Position numbers and translations under genes: made by a program. From Trochalopteron elliotii (taxonomy: Eukaryota; Chordata; Aves; Passeriformes; Leiothrichidae): DNA of 64,000 nucleotides. Shown here piece after piece: positions 18,127 through 30,008 of this stretch. The stretch covers positions 2,175,536-2,239,535 of the forward strand of contig JANPWX010000029.1 of NCBI GenBank assembly GCA_024734555.1, written 5' to 3'. Positions within the stretch are counted from its first letter, which is position 1, and the number at the start of each line of letters is the position of its first letter. A model generated the notes under the pieces. It saw only the letters and a list, made by a program, of their open reading frames with translations, did not search any database and was not told where the DNA came from.

Positions 18127-18228
18127 ACTCAGTGCAAGACTGCCCACGTCATTGCCATGGGAATGGCGAGTGTGTATCAGGTGTCTGCCACTGTTTTCCA
18201 GGATTTCATGGAGCAGATTGTGCTAAAG
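18127..18228 (+). CDS. TENM3: TENM3 exon c: EGF-like repeat 1
   Basis: This exon of 102 nt is phase 1 at both ends, so it is a symmetric module. Joined to the previous exon it reads [16 protein letters not shown]..., ending GADCAK, with six cysteines in EGF spacing (C-x3-C-x5-C-x4-C-x1-C-x8-C). The acceptor TTTCAG|AC and donor AAAG|GTATCA are both canonical. The split codon G|CT gives Ala at the start of the next constitutive exon (AACPVLC), exactly the TENM3 junction. Alternatively G|GA joins to the candidate microexon at 22027. This is the first of the eight EGF repeats that form the dimer stalk. Confidence 0.95.
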
Positions 18229-21200
18229 GTATCATTTTCCCTGTATTTACCAATAACCACAGTGTGTGTCTGTGATCTACAGTGCCTGATAGCTAGCTTG
18301 GGTCTGAATTACATTCAAATAGAACAATTTGCTTCTTTTATTTTTAGATCTCAAGTTAAATATGATCAAGAAGAAGTTTTGCTACATTTCCAATGAGCTT
18401 GCATAGCTACAGCTTTTTTTTTTTGTGACAAAGGTAGTAGGCAAAAATGGCAGAAAATATTTATTTTCAGGAAAGTAGAGGAATTGTCAATGCTTTCTGA
18501 TAATCATTAGCTGGTCTGCAAGAAAAGATTTATTATCTTCATTGACAGAGTGTAGTACATACTCTGGCTTGCCTGAGCCTTACTTCTAGTACAAAGCATC
18601 CTTCTTGCATATAAAATTACTTTTTGACCAAAGGAACTTTGCCTTTTGTAGAAAAATAGGACCTGATAAAATCTTAAAGTTTTATCAGAATTATAATCAG
18701 AAAATAAAACATTTTCTGTAATATCAATTGTCAATTTTAACAACTAAAACTGGGAAATATATTGCTATCAAGGATTAAGTAGAAATCTAAATGACATCTA
18801 CAGATTGGCAGAAAGGTTTTCTGAGAGTTTTGGATGGCAGTCTTAGAGAAAGGATTCATAAAGGGGGACTTCTTTAGTTTGCCCACCCAGTTGCAGATGT
18901 GCTGTCTAAATTCAGTGACTTGGTTTTATTCCCCTCTGCTCCTGAGCACACTCAGAACGTTTTACAGTTTGCTTCCTTCTTAGTTTGTGTGAGATTTACA
19001 CTATCACTATCATGCTTACAGTTATTTTCCAGGGGGTTGTTAGTATTCCAAGGGGGAAAGCCTGGTGTTTGAAAGTTTTTTGAAATAACTCGAAGGGCCT
19101 TAGAAATTTGCTCATTTCTTCTTAGACCCCTGGTGCAGTCGTGAGGAGAGTTCATTGTGCCCCACCTCTGTCACTGCTGTAACATATCTGTGTGTCTATG
19201 AAATACTCCTTGAGTAGCTGCTATAGTTGTACTGGAGTGAGTAATTTCTGGGGTTTTTCTCCACATTTGGCTCTTGAAGGTGCCCCAGTTAAAAAAAAAA
19301 AAAAAAAAAAAAAGAGAGAGAAAAAAATAGAAACCCCAAGGGCCTGAAAAGCTGAGACTGATATTTCAGCGCTCGCCCTGCTCATTTTACAGAACACTTC
19401 AAATACTTGTTTGATTACCTGAGAAATTAAGACAGCTGGTAAATCTGGAGAGGAGATATCTGTATTGCACAAAGTAAATGGTGTGATAATGTGAGCTATA
19501 AATACAGACTGACAGCTCTGTGCATTTCTGTGGTGTTAACCTGTGAAAGTATGCATGCAGTGACTGTGTGCTTCACTGCCACCCTTCACACATACATGGC
19601 CATTATATCAACTCATTTGCATTTTGAGTTGTGGAGCAATCCTGCATTGTCTACTGAAGCTCTGTGTAGCACTGTATGCTGTGTTAGTGCCAGAAAATAC
19701 TTCATTCAGGCTGTGACAGATAAATAGCTTTTTTATAGGGTTCTTGTCAAACTGTATTTGTCAGGCTTCTCCTGCCCCTCAGTGCATTCCCTCTGCTTCC
19801 TGCTCTGTCCTTTCTGTGTTGTCTCTTTCCCCTCAAAAGCAGAAATGGTTTCATGGAAGCTTCCTTCAACTCCTGTACTGTTCTCTTGTCAGACATCATG
19901 GTATTTCTAAAGAACAAAGAAGCTTGAAAAGCTACACAAAATGGGAACAGGGCTGTGTTGACAGAACGGGTGTTTCTGTGCAGGAGCAGCTGCACAATGT
20001 TACCCTCAGAGCTGGGTGTGAGGGCTTTTAGCCTCCCCTGCTTCATGCCTGTTCTCACAGCCACAGGTTTTTCTGCTTACTTGAATGCTCTTCATCTGTG
20101 AGAGCAGTTTCAGGACACAAATCAAAATTGGGATTCTATGCAGAGTAAAGCACAGTAAAATGAGATAGAGAATTACATCTTTTACATCATATTATGTGTA
20201 TGGACACGTGTTTGATTTACCATAAGGTTAAATTTCAATTTGAACTGTCACAAGTATGGAAGGATAATGTTTTTGTTCAATTTGATTTTTTTTTCAGTTA
20301 TTATTTCCCTAGCTATGCATCTTTCAATATCTCATTTCTCCACCATAAAATAACTTGACGCAAGACTCAGATAGAGAAGCTCCTCAGATGGCTTTTGGAA
20401 CTCAGTCCCTGCAGTAACAGCAGTCTGAGAGCTCCCCTTTGTGTGAACCCCAGGTCTGATAGATAGGAAACACATCCTTTATCCCAAGTACTCTGTTCCA
20501 GGGCTGACCCTGTGGCCATCAGAGCCAGTGAGACATCAGGGAAGTCTCTGCAAACCATGTGCAGGCTGTGCACAGGGACCCCTCCATCCACATGATTCTA
20601 AAAGATAAAAATGAAGGAAAGCTGTGAGAGCACAGATTTTACTTCAGATCCATTAGCTTCAAGAAAACACTGTGGATGTTATTGGAATGAGATGAACTTC
20701 TGGCCCAGCCCAGAGGCTGTAACATATTTTCCTACCCTGATTGAAATGGAACAAACTTCACCCTCTCCACACTCCTGCCAAACCCTGTGTGGGGTATTTC
20801 TCACTCTTATTCTGTGGAAATAGCTTATTATCAGGTATTCAGTATCAGCAGCAGATTTACTCCATTCCTGCTTAGGCAAGATTCCCTTTGGAGTTTAACC
20901 TTATTAAGGTTAAAGAATTTCATCTGACAAAAAAAAAAAGGTAATGATACATTTTGATCTCATGGGGATAAGATATGGCATACAAAGAAAAAGAAAATCT
21001 GATAATCAAAGGATAATTCCATGCAGAGATGTGTCCTGATAAAGCAAGTGTGTACAGTTAAAGCCAGTGGAAGATTTGCTGTGAATTGAACTGCACTGTG
21101 AGTAACCTCTTGTCCAGAATTATGTCTAGGAGTCACTGGTGAAAAGTGATGCTCTGGCCAAGGATCAATTAAAGAATCAGACATGCAACTGTGATTATCT

Positions 21201-22026
21201 TATTTTTTGGTGTGTTGTCACCTTGTTCTATTCATGTCTATTTTTCTGTAACCTCCGTGATATAACCACTGATATATATCAAGAAGTCCTTCTTGCTTAG
21301 AATTCTTGCTGTTTATGTCTGATGATAGTTTGGATTTTCAAGGTCTGTGGTGAACCTGCAGGCAGGCATCCTTAGTCATGTCCTGCCTTTCACCACCTGG
21401 GCATGGGGTTCAGTTAAAATGAGTTGGGTTCCTAGAGGTGACTCAGACTTGGCTATAATTTCATTTCATCCCATAAGATATTTGAAAGGCAAGCAACTCT
21501 TCTGCTCCTTTAACAAAACCACTTCCAAAGACACTGTCAAATACTGTTTTGCAACTAGGAGCAGACCTTCCCTTAATTTTGCATTTTAAAATACTTGGAT
21601 TTGCATCCTAAGCATCTTCAGCTCATCTGAAAAGGTGAACAGTGCACCATCACATCGGGTTTCTACATTGATATGATGAGCCTGGCCTGCTAAGAGATGG
21701 TGTCCACTTTGTGAAAGAAGGACAAAAATGGAGTCAAGTAGCTTATGTCAACTGCCATGAAGTTGCCATTCAACAGATACTTCTAGTTGATTATGCAATG
21801 TAATAAGAAACATGTTTAATATTTTAATCTAAATGAAATGAAGGCTTTGGGATTTTTTTTTAAACCAGAAATTTGTGCGATGTTTGATCAGTTGACTTTT
21901 TAATCTAATTTTAAGAACTCTAATTATTCAGATTTATGTTATTCGCAATTTCTTTTTCCTGTTCTCTTTGTGTGGGTTTTTCATTATTTTATTTTCATTC
22001 TGTTTGTTTTTGGCTTACTGGCAAAG
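18229..22026 (+). other. TENM3: TENM3 intron between the EGF1 exon and the candidate microexon
   Basis: This stretch of 3.8 kb holds a poly-A run of about two dozen bases followed by a GA-rich tail near 19290-19327. A pyrimidine-rich tract (about 21950-22010) leads to the acceptor GGCAAAG at 22020-22026. If the microexon is skipped, this is simply the first part of an 18.7-kb intron (18229-36930). No other exon was recognised. Confidence 0.7.
19290..19327. repeat. Poly-A run with GA-rich tail
   Basis: About two dozen consecutive A residues are followed by AGAGAGAG and a further A run. It could be the tail of a lost retrocopy, but nothing recognisable precedes it. Confidence 0.8.
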
Positions 22027-22059
22027 GACGGCGCCACTTTAATAAGTATAAAAAGAAGG
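22027..22059 (+). CDS. TENM3: Candidate 33-nt alternative microexon between EGF1 and EGF2
   Basis: Thirty-three bases are flanked by CAAAG on the left and GTAGGT on the right, behind a T/C-rich tract. The length is a multiple of three and the phase is 1 at both ends, so inclusion keeps the frame. It would insert GRRHFNKYKKK between the final Lys of the EGF1 exon and the Ala that opens the EGF2 exon. The insert has seven basic residues of eleven (three Lys at the end, two Arg, one His, one internal Lys). With the preceding Lys it also makes K-G-R-R, a possible convertase site. Frame-preserving microexons with strong upstream pyrimidine tracts are typical of neuron-specific splicing. I cannot recall this insert with certainty from any annotated TENM3 isoform. 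It could be a chance AG-33-GT arrangement. Confidence 0.55.
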
Positions 22060-24831
22060 GTAGGTTTTTTTAAATTTCTTTTCATTTCTTTTGCAACACC
22101 TATTTAGTTTGAAATAGTTACAAAGCTGTAAAGTGAAGTCTCTCTTTAAATTTATTCTAATGGATTTGCTGTTTGCACTACAGTAAGAGTTCCTACCATT
22201 GCCATTCTCTTTGTTATGTGTGGGCTATTAATCTCTGTATAAAAAATATAAAAAGCTGTCAATTATTAGGTAAGTAAGGTATAATTGCTAGAAGTAGCAA
22301 CTCTTGCATTTTTTCAGTTGTTATCTAATTTCAGTTGTTTGAGACTCATCTTGCTCTGAGGCTTTTCAGAGGTTTCCTGCTTGGACAACAGTGCATAAAG
22401 TAATGTTTTTTCATCCATTGAATACACTGCTTGAAACTGCTCTCGTTGTGCTGTGTCCAGAATGCTCCCAGTGGCACACAATATTCTGGGAGTGGTTGCA
22501 ATGGGGACAACATGAAATTTTGGGGTGCATCCTGCAGAATAACTCAGTACTTGGTTCATTGCTGTAGAGCTCCTGGCCCACAGGACTGAATGATGCCCAG
22601 CACACACACTGGTAGTGTATAGGAGTGTATATTTCCTCTCTCTGAGAGTCAGAGAAACACAATTTGACAACTTGGCTCGAAATTTTAGAAAATGGCTTAA
22701 GCAGACAGAAGCTCCCTGGACTCTGAAGGAGAAGGTGAGGGGACACTGAATCCATTTTTCCTTTGCCAGTGCTGCACATGGCCATGGCCTCACAGGAGAG
22801 ATGGGAGCTGAGGTGAGGCAGCACTTTGTGCCTCCCGTGGCACAGTCAGGCTGGGGAATGGGTCCTGAGCTCTTGAAGTGCCTCCCTGCAACTGCAGTAA
22901 CAGGCTGAGGATCAGACAGGTGAGGGAGGGTGGGTCAAACCTGGTGATGCCATCACCAGGTGGGTTTGCAGAGCAAAGGGCTGCAGAGGAACAGCACTGT
23001 AGGGAAAATGCCAGGTTTGTGGCATTATTAAGATATTGTTCTGAGCAATAATATAAGTTAAAGGCAACTTATTGTGGTTAATCCTTTACATACAAAGCAA
23101 ATAAATCAAAGCAGCACCTGACTCCAGGGATGTACCACCTCAGTACAAGTTCAAAGGGAATGAATGGGAACCAATTGACAGGTATGAGGATGCAGGCAAA
23201 AATGGTGATAATGCAGTGTAATAAACACAACAGCAGTGTGACTGTTGTCAGCTTGGGGGAACGCTGTGGTAAAGGCAGTTTTACAGAGGGGTGGTGGGGC
23301 AGATAACATCTTGTGAATAATGAAGGGCAAGTGGGGCCTTCAGAGGGGAGACTGAGCAAAGGAAACAGCTCAAAAAAAGAAGCAGTTTTAAAATTTGACT
23401 TTCAAAAACATCCTTTCCTAAGTCCTAGAAAGGTAAAAGTCAGAATTCAAGCAGTGAGCGGTACAGGGTGAAGGGGGTCTGTAAATGAAGTTAGAGCATG
23501 AAGCTCATGTTCCATAAAAGACTTGAAACAAGACTGGGAAAGGAGAGCCACACAGCTGAAGGTTAGATTAATGAATTAACAATATCATTATTGAAACAGT
23601 GTTGCACATAAACGTGACTGAAGAAGACTGAATTTATCAATGTGGAGAAAAATGTGTTTATTTAATGTAGATTTTAATTACTGGAAGCCAGGGCAGAATT
23701 CTGACCTAGAGATGTAATGCAGAAAAAATTCTGTAAAAACTTTGTCAAAGCCTGAATGTGAGGCAAGAAAATGAGTCAAAAACAAAACTCCAGACTATGA
23801 ACCTTAATGAAAAGCAGAATGATGGTATTTTCCACTTTGGTAGAGCAACAATGCAGGGTAGGGCTGAGAAGAAATGAGATAGAGAAAAAATGATAAATCA
23901 AAGAATAAATAACGATTGGTAAGCATTTTAGATGTTCATAATCATAGCACATATCATCTTACACTGTTGAAGGAAGAAGAAAAAGAAAAAGTGTGCCTTT
24001 CTCTCGAAATGCTGCATTCCTGACTTGTCACCCACACATATCTCACATCCTTTCTTGCAGTTGACAGAATTCAGCATGTTCAGCTTCTCTCTTTGTATCC
24101 CTTTCTGGGTGGGTTTGTTTTTGGGTTTTGTGTGTTTATGTGTGTATGTGTGCCAACCTCTGTGCGTGCTGCAGCAGCAGCACAGCCCTGGCTTGTCACT
24201 CAAATCTTCTCTCACAGTGGGTGGAAGCATCATTTTGATACTTGAACAGACAAGGCTGTCTTTGGCAGTGTTCCCCTCCAACAGTTCCCACCTCTCTGAC
24301 TCAGTACCTTAAAATGCCTTTGTTATAAATTTTCTTCTCGTTTTCCCAGTCTCATATTTTATTAGCACGCTATTTTCATTTCTTGCAAACTGGTCATGTC
24401 CTCAGTTGCCTTCCAGTGATTTTTAGGTACAGGGCAGTGGTTGCCTGCCTGCCCTTGTTTTTCTTAGTTTTATAGAACTGCATTACACTCTAAAAAGAGA
24501 CTTGTGCCATTAACTCTGCCTAAAATTAATTACAGAATAAATAAATAGACATGCAGCCTATTTTGACAATGACTGACAGCCCTTGCTGTCTATCAGCTGC
24601 TAGCTTGCCTGCATGAAATGAGATAGTAGCTTTGATCCAGTGTCAGGTACACAAGGAGAGCCAGCACAAAATCCATCACTGCAACTCTTTCTAATTGGCA
24701 ATTTAAAGAGGAGCCAAGGGCTGCAGGGGTCACAGGCTGAATTCTCTCAGATTGTTTAGTGGCCATGGCTCCAGAAGGGGCTCAGGGCACTCAGGCAAGA
24801 GGAGCCATCGTGTCTGTCTGCAGCTTCCCTC

Positions 24832-24857
24832 ATCAATCTTCACTGATGAGGATTGAT
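24832..24857. other. Short intronic hairpin
   Basis: Eleven bases (ATCAATCTTCA) pair with TGAGGATTGAT across a four-base loop, with one T-G wobble. The stem is too short for a microRNA precursor, and such hairpins are expected by chance in 64 kb. Confidence 0.4.
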
Positions 24858-27800
24858 AATCTCATGGATCCTCTTGGAGATTACAAGTAAGAGCAGGGGA
24901 CTGAAGGGTCTGCACTCTGGAATTCTGCAACAGATCCCTTGTTAAATCTGTGTTACAACACGAGGCATTTAACAGGGTAACATTTCACTGCTGCTTAGGG
25001 GTATGTACCTGTCCCTCTGGTAAGGCGTAGGTTGAACAGGAGGATTAGCAGCACTCAGATTGCTCCCTTTCCTGCACCAGGCTGGAATTGGTGCTCATAC
25101 CCTCTGCATTGTTTGTGAGAGAATATTTGCAAAGTCGAAATAGAGCCCAGGAGGTGCTTGGAAATACTTGAGAAAACAAAATTTAAGAATATAGGTTTGA
25201 ACATGCAAAATATTAACTTTACATTGTTCTTAAAGTTTCTATGGCTTCTGCTGATTCCAGCATTGAGTTTAGGGCTACAAAGAATTTATCTGCCAAAGAT
25301 CTTGTCCCAGATCATTTTAAGTGGGGATTCTCCTGTTGCTTAGAAGCACATCCTTCTTTCCTTATATTATGGTTGGGCCTCTACAGGGCAACAAAAATGC
25401 CTTATTTTTTTTAAGAAATGTATTTAATGCTGTTAAATGCACCCAATAGTTGCATCTCATGTGGCCATTTCTTAGCATTTTTTCTGTATTGAACCACTAG
25501 CAAACATACAGGCAGATTTGTTCATGTGAATCACATTGTCCTTTCATATGTTTCTGAATTCATGCTGCAGCCTATGAACTTGAAATTATGTATGATTCCT
25601 TTTCCCAAAGAGCTTGTAGGATAGTGGTGCAGCTAAGAAGGCAGATTTGTTCTGCAGGAGAAAATTTCAGACAAGGCTAAAAGGATTAAGAAAAAGAAAA
25701 TGGGGAATACTGAGGAATTCAGTAATGAAGGAAGACGAAAATAATTGACAGAAGTCACTGATGCCAGTGATGGACAAAACATGATAGGTGAAAAGTGGAC
25801 ATGTAAGGAATTATAAGTCTCTGATTTCAGCAAACACTCAGGTATTTTTATGTGATCATTCACTACCCCATGTGGAGAAACTCAGAGACCAAAGAGAGCC
25901 ACGGGCAGTAAGCACTGTAGCTGAGCTGGAACCAAATTTTATTGGGTTAGTATTATAAGAAAGTTTGTTTTGCTTATGTCCAAGATGGAAAGCCCATGGA
26001 AACATAGTAAAATCTTATTAATGGATTTTTATTCAACAGCATTATGTAATATTTTCATACTTAATGAAAACTGGGTACATTAATTTTATCTCTCACAGCT
26101 GCCTTTGAAGACTGCTGTATTATCAGTTACTTCTCTTTCTTCCTTTCTTATACACATACAGCACAAACACATCTATTTGCACAAATATTTCCTGTTTCAA
26201 TGGAGTTCCAATAAGTAGAATATTCCAAAAGGTTCTGAGTGCAGCAAGGAAGTGGATATCCATTTAAATACATGCAGGACAAAAACCATTGCACAGCTAG
26301 TTCTGGCAAGCCAAAAAGCTTTTCTCCTTCGTAATTCTTCCTTTGGTGGCCAAGAATTTTTCTGCTCCCACTCTGCTCTGCTGAGCTGAATTGTGTTCAC
26401 TGTGCTGTATGCCTTGTAATTTGTTTTTGTGCTTAATTGGTTAGCTTATCTAATTATGCTGCAATCTACATTTTGGTTTTACTTTGCTTTGTCTCCCTGG
26501 AATTGTAGTGGTGTTTGTTTATTTTATTAAGTTCTAAGTGTTCATCTTGACAGTTGTGTTGGGATCATCTTGGAGTCCTTGTGATGATGGTAAATGTCAT
26601 TGAAGTGACTATGATTAAGTAGTATTGTAAATCACATTCTAGAAATACAGCTGTTGTCAGACATCCTTAGACATTTGCCATCCCTGAATAACAGAAACAG
26701 TCCTGAATCATAGCTTCAGATTTCAGCATGCATGACTTTTTTCACACCTACACTGTATGTGGATTTTAAACTGTAATTTAGATATTTTTCTATATTTAGT
26801 CCTTACTTCAGTAAGATTAAATTCAGTTAACTGTCATCCCCCTTCACTTTCTCAAACAAACAAAAAAAAAAATCTAATTCAAATGTAGAAAAATGTTTAG
26901 ATATCTGCAGCTAATGTGGAACCATGCAGTTGAACATGTTATGATTTCACTTTTCTGGTAAATTTAACAAGGCAAATACTAGTAACTAAAATAAGACCAA
27001 ACCAGCCTGCATTATAAATACCCTGAACGCTGCAGCCTGTGGATGCAGTCCTGCATCAACTGCACTGATGTTTAGCCAGAGCTAAGCCACTACCAGAGGA
27101 GCAATAGTTTTTACAGCATTCACTGGGAATGGTGTAAAACTTAGCAAAAAATACTTGAAGAAATATTTCATGGTTTTTGTTCCTTCTTCTAGAAGCACAA
27201 GTGATTTTGTGCTGTTAGTGCTTTTCTGTTACGGATCACAACACTTAGGTTTGGAAGGAAATTTCTGGTATTTGATGTTTGTCCTTAGTGCTGCTTTTTG
27301 TGAGCTTGAAGCATCATCTCTTTAATTCCTCACTGACTCTTTCCACTGAGATAGCAACTGAAACCTCTGAAATAGTTCAGTTTTGCCTTCCTCTGCAGTT
27401 TTCCTAGTGATGAAGTTATCAAAACATAGGAATGAATATCTCCATGCTTGTCTATGACAGTAGCTGATTTCAACATCTGTTGGTTTCCATCTGTTGGTAG
27501 GAAGTAAAACTTGTTTCTCTGCATGGTCTTGTGTCGACTTCACTGCTTGTATCTAAAGCAGGAATTTCACAGCTCTTATTCTGTGTTACTCACAGAAAAA
27601 GAGTTGGTTTGGTTGCTTTGGGTTTTTTCCTTCCTTTTCAAAGGCATAAAATAAGTGGCAAACTGATCAGTCTCATTCTTTTGTGGTAAATCAGAACCAG
27701 AGTAAGGGAACTTCCATTTCCTTGAATGCATTGATGCATGTGAAATAGAGATTGAACTGTGCTGCTCTTTAACGATGTAGCAGAGAGGGAGGACCTGATC

Positions 27801-29932
27801 TGGATTGGCTGCAAATCACATTCCTGTGCTGTGTGGGGACCTGCAGTCTGCCCTCAGCACAGGCAGTGACAGTGGCAGACCCTCTGCCATGGTGGAGAAG
27901 GAAATAACCAGGCTGACCGAGGATTGAATCCAGAATGCACTGACAGGACAAAGTCCTCAAGACATTTGGCTCCTGGCAGAGCTAGCTGATTTATCAAGTG
28001 TCAGTGCACTCAAACATCCTCTTTTGTCTCCATCTCCAATTTGTAGTTTGTTTTATGCCACTTGAAATTCTTTTTATGTGCAACTGTGACTTCTCCAGTG
28101 AGACAGAACAGTTCTCTTTCCCTCCACCTGAAGCACTCCAATATCTTTATCTGAGATCTTTGTTGATGGTTAGTGAGATGGAGAGCTCATCTCCACAGAA
28201 GCAGTAATGGGGCTTCAGTCCTCTCAATCCACCATTAAAATAGTTCTGAGGTATTTGATATTGGCTTAGTTCTGATTTCCTTATTCTTATGGGCTGCATT
28301 GTTATTGTTACTGAAAATATTATAGGAGTTAAATAATTGAGCAAAATTTACATGTACTAGCTGAGCAACCTCAAAGAGATCATTTAAAAAAATTGTTGTG
28401 TTTCTGAAAATTGGTGCTGGTATGGGAAGACACATTTGTATTTCTTAAATAGGTTTTTTTGTAACAGTTGTTAAGCAAAGCAATTACCTAATGGAAATAG
28501 ATACTTTGTACAGTGGTAGAGGGGGAAACAGCAAGTGTTTTCTTTTTGAAGGATAGGCTCACACTGAAGGCGTGAGACAAAATATGACCTTTGTGATAAA
28601 TTTGGGCCAAAGCAAAAGTTTGCTGAGTGTTCAGAAGAATGTAAATATTAATTGTGCAGTTAATGCTGTCCAGTCACTTCTATAAAAACCGTGCCATTCT
28701 TTTTGTAGAACAGCTTAAGTACTTATCGATTGAGAACTCCTATAACTCCCAAAATGGAGGCATCCCCATATCTCTACAGGTATTCTAAATGAATTGAATT
28801 AATCATAGGCTTAAAAGTCTCTAGTGATCTTTGTTAAGTTTCCTGGGTTTAATTAAAACATCTGTGCAGTTTTAATTTATCGATTCATCCAACTCATATG
28901 TCATGTTTTTAACACACCCCAGCATGCTCTGCATCATTTTTAACCCGATTTCCACTTAACTAAAGCAATTAAATTCACCCCGGATTAATTAAAGCATCCA
29001 TACTTTAGTGCTTAAGTCAGCGTGTGCTGCTTTCCCCAAATGGTTTCTGAATGTCAGAGATTTGACACACCTGATGGGTTTTTTGTCCTTCTGGAAATTC
29101 TTCTGTGGGTTTCCTCCTCGCTTGCTGCAGTTTGGCAGAGCTTGGTAGGGCTGGGTTTGGGCAGCTGAAGTAGGGAGAGCAGAGCTTGGCTGCTGTGAGA
29201 GACATTCTCTCTGGATGGTGACCTGGTGCCTGTCAGGGCAGAGCAGCACTAGTGTTAAACCCTTTAAATTAGCTCCGTGTTCTCTAGTCAAGGCAGTTTC
29301 ATGAAGTAACTGCTAAACCACCTGATGTCAGTGAGTTTTTCATAGTTGTTCGTTCTCCTGCTTCTGGGTGAATCTCTAGAAGATGACTTCTGCTTGGTAG
29401 AGCACCTAGAACAACCTAAAAGACGTTGTAGATCTTTTTAATTGTCACTGTTCTTAAGAACGTTTCAGCCTGATGGGAGTTAGTGAATTTAGTGATCTCT
29501 GAAGAGCTGCCAGACTAGTCAAACACCATTCTTCCTGACTGTGCAAATAGGTTTGTGAGGCACAAAGAGCAGGTGAGAGAAAACACTCTTGGATTCATTG
29601 AGTCTCCCATTCTAGAATGATTTTCTTGGGCCTGATTTTGCTAGGGGTGGAGCAGCTTCTCACAGGGAAAATAGTATAAAATTAGCATAAACTAGTAAAA
29701 GAGAAACAACAAAAACCGTGAAGTGGTCTTAGAAGTTATTTCAGATTTTCATACCCACAAATGAACTTCAGTAAAAACTAATAGGTTTGCAGATAAGTAG
29801 TGAAATGTGCAGCCAACTGATTAAAATAGGTTTAAACAGAAAATATGAAGAGAAGCATTGTCAAACAAAACCATCGTATTTTCAGACTACAACTAAGTAG
29901 ATTTATGTCTTCTGATTTTTTAGAAATTTCTG

Positions 29933-30008
29933 TGGGCAAATACTTGGTGTAACAAGGGACATGATAATTGCAGGCAAATATTTGGTGTAATACGGGACAT
30001 ATAATAAA
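29933..30008. repeat. 38-bp tandem repeat, two copies
   Basis: Two adjacent units share GGCAAATAYTTGGTGTAA and GGGACATRATAA with a few substitutions. This is a local duplication in the intron. Confidence 0.8.

Noticed and set aside
22314..22824. Overlapping minus-strand frames of 159 and 137 codons
   Set aside because: No recognisable domain, and two overlapping frames of similar length suggest chance in a slightly G/C-richer stretch.
24832..24857. Hairpin considered as a microRNA precursor
   Set aside because: An 11-bp stem with a four-base loop is far too short for a microRNA precursor.
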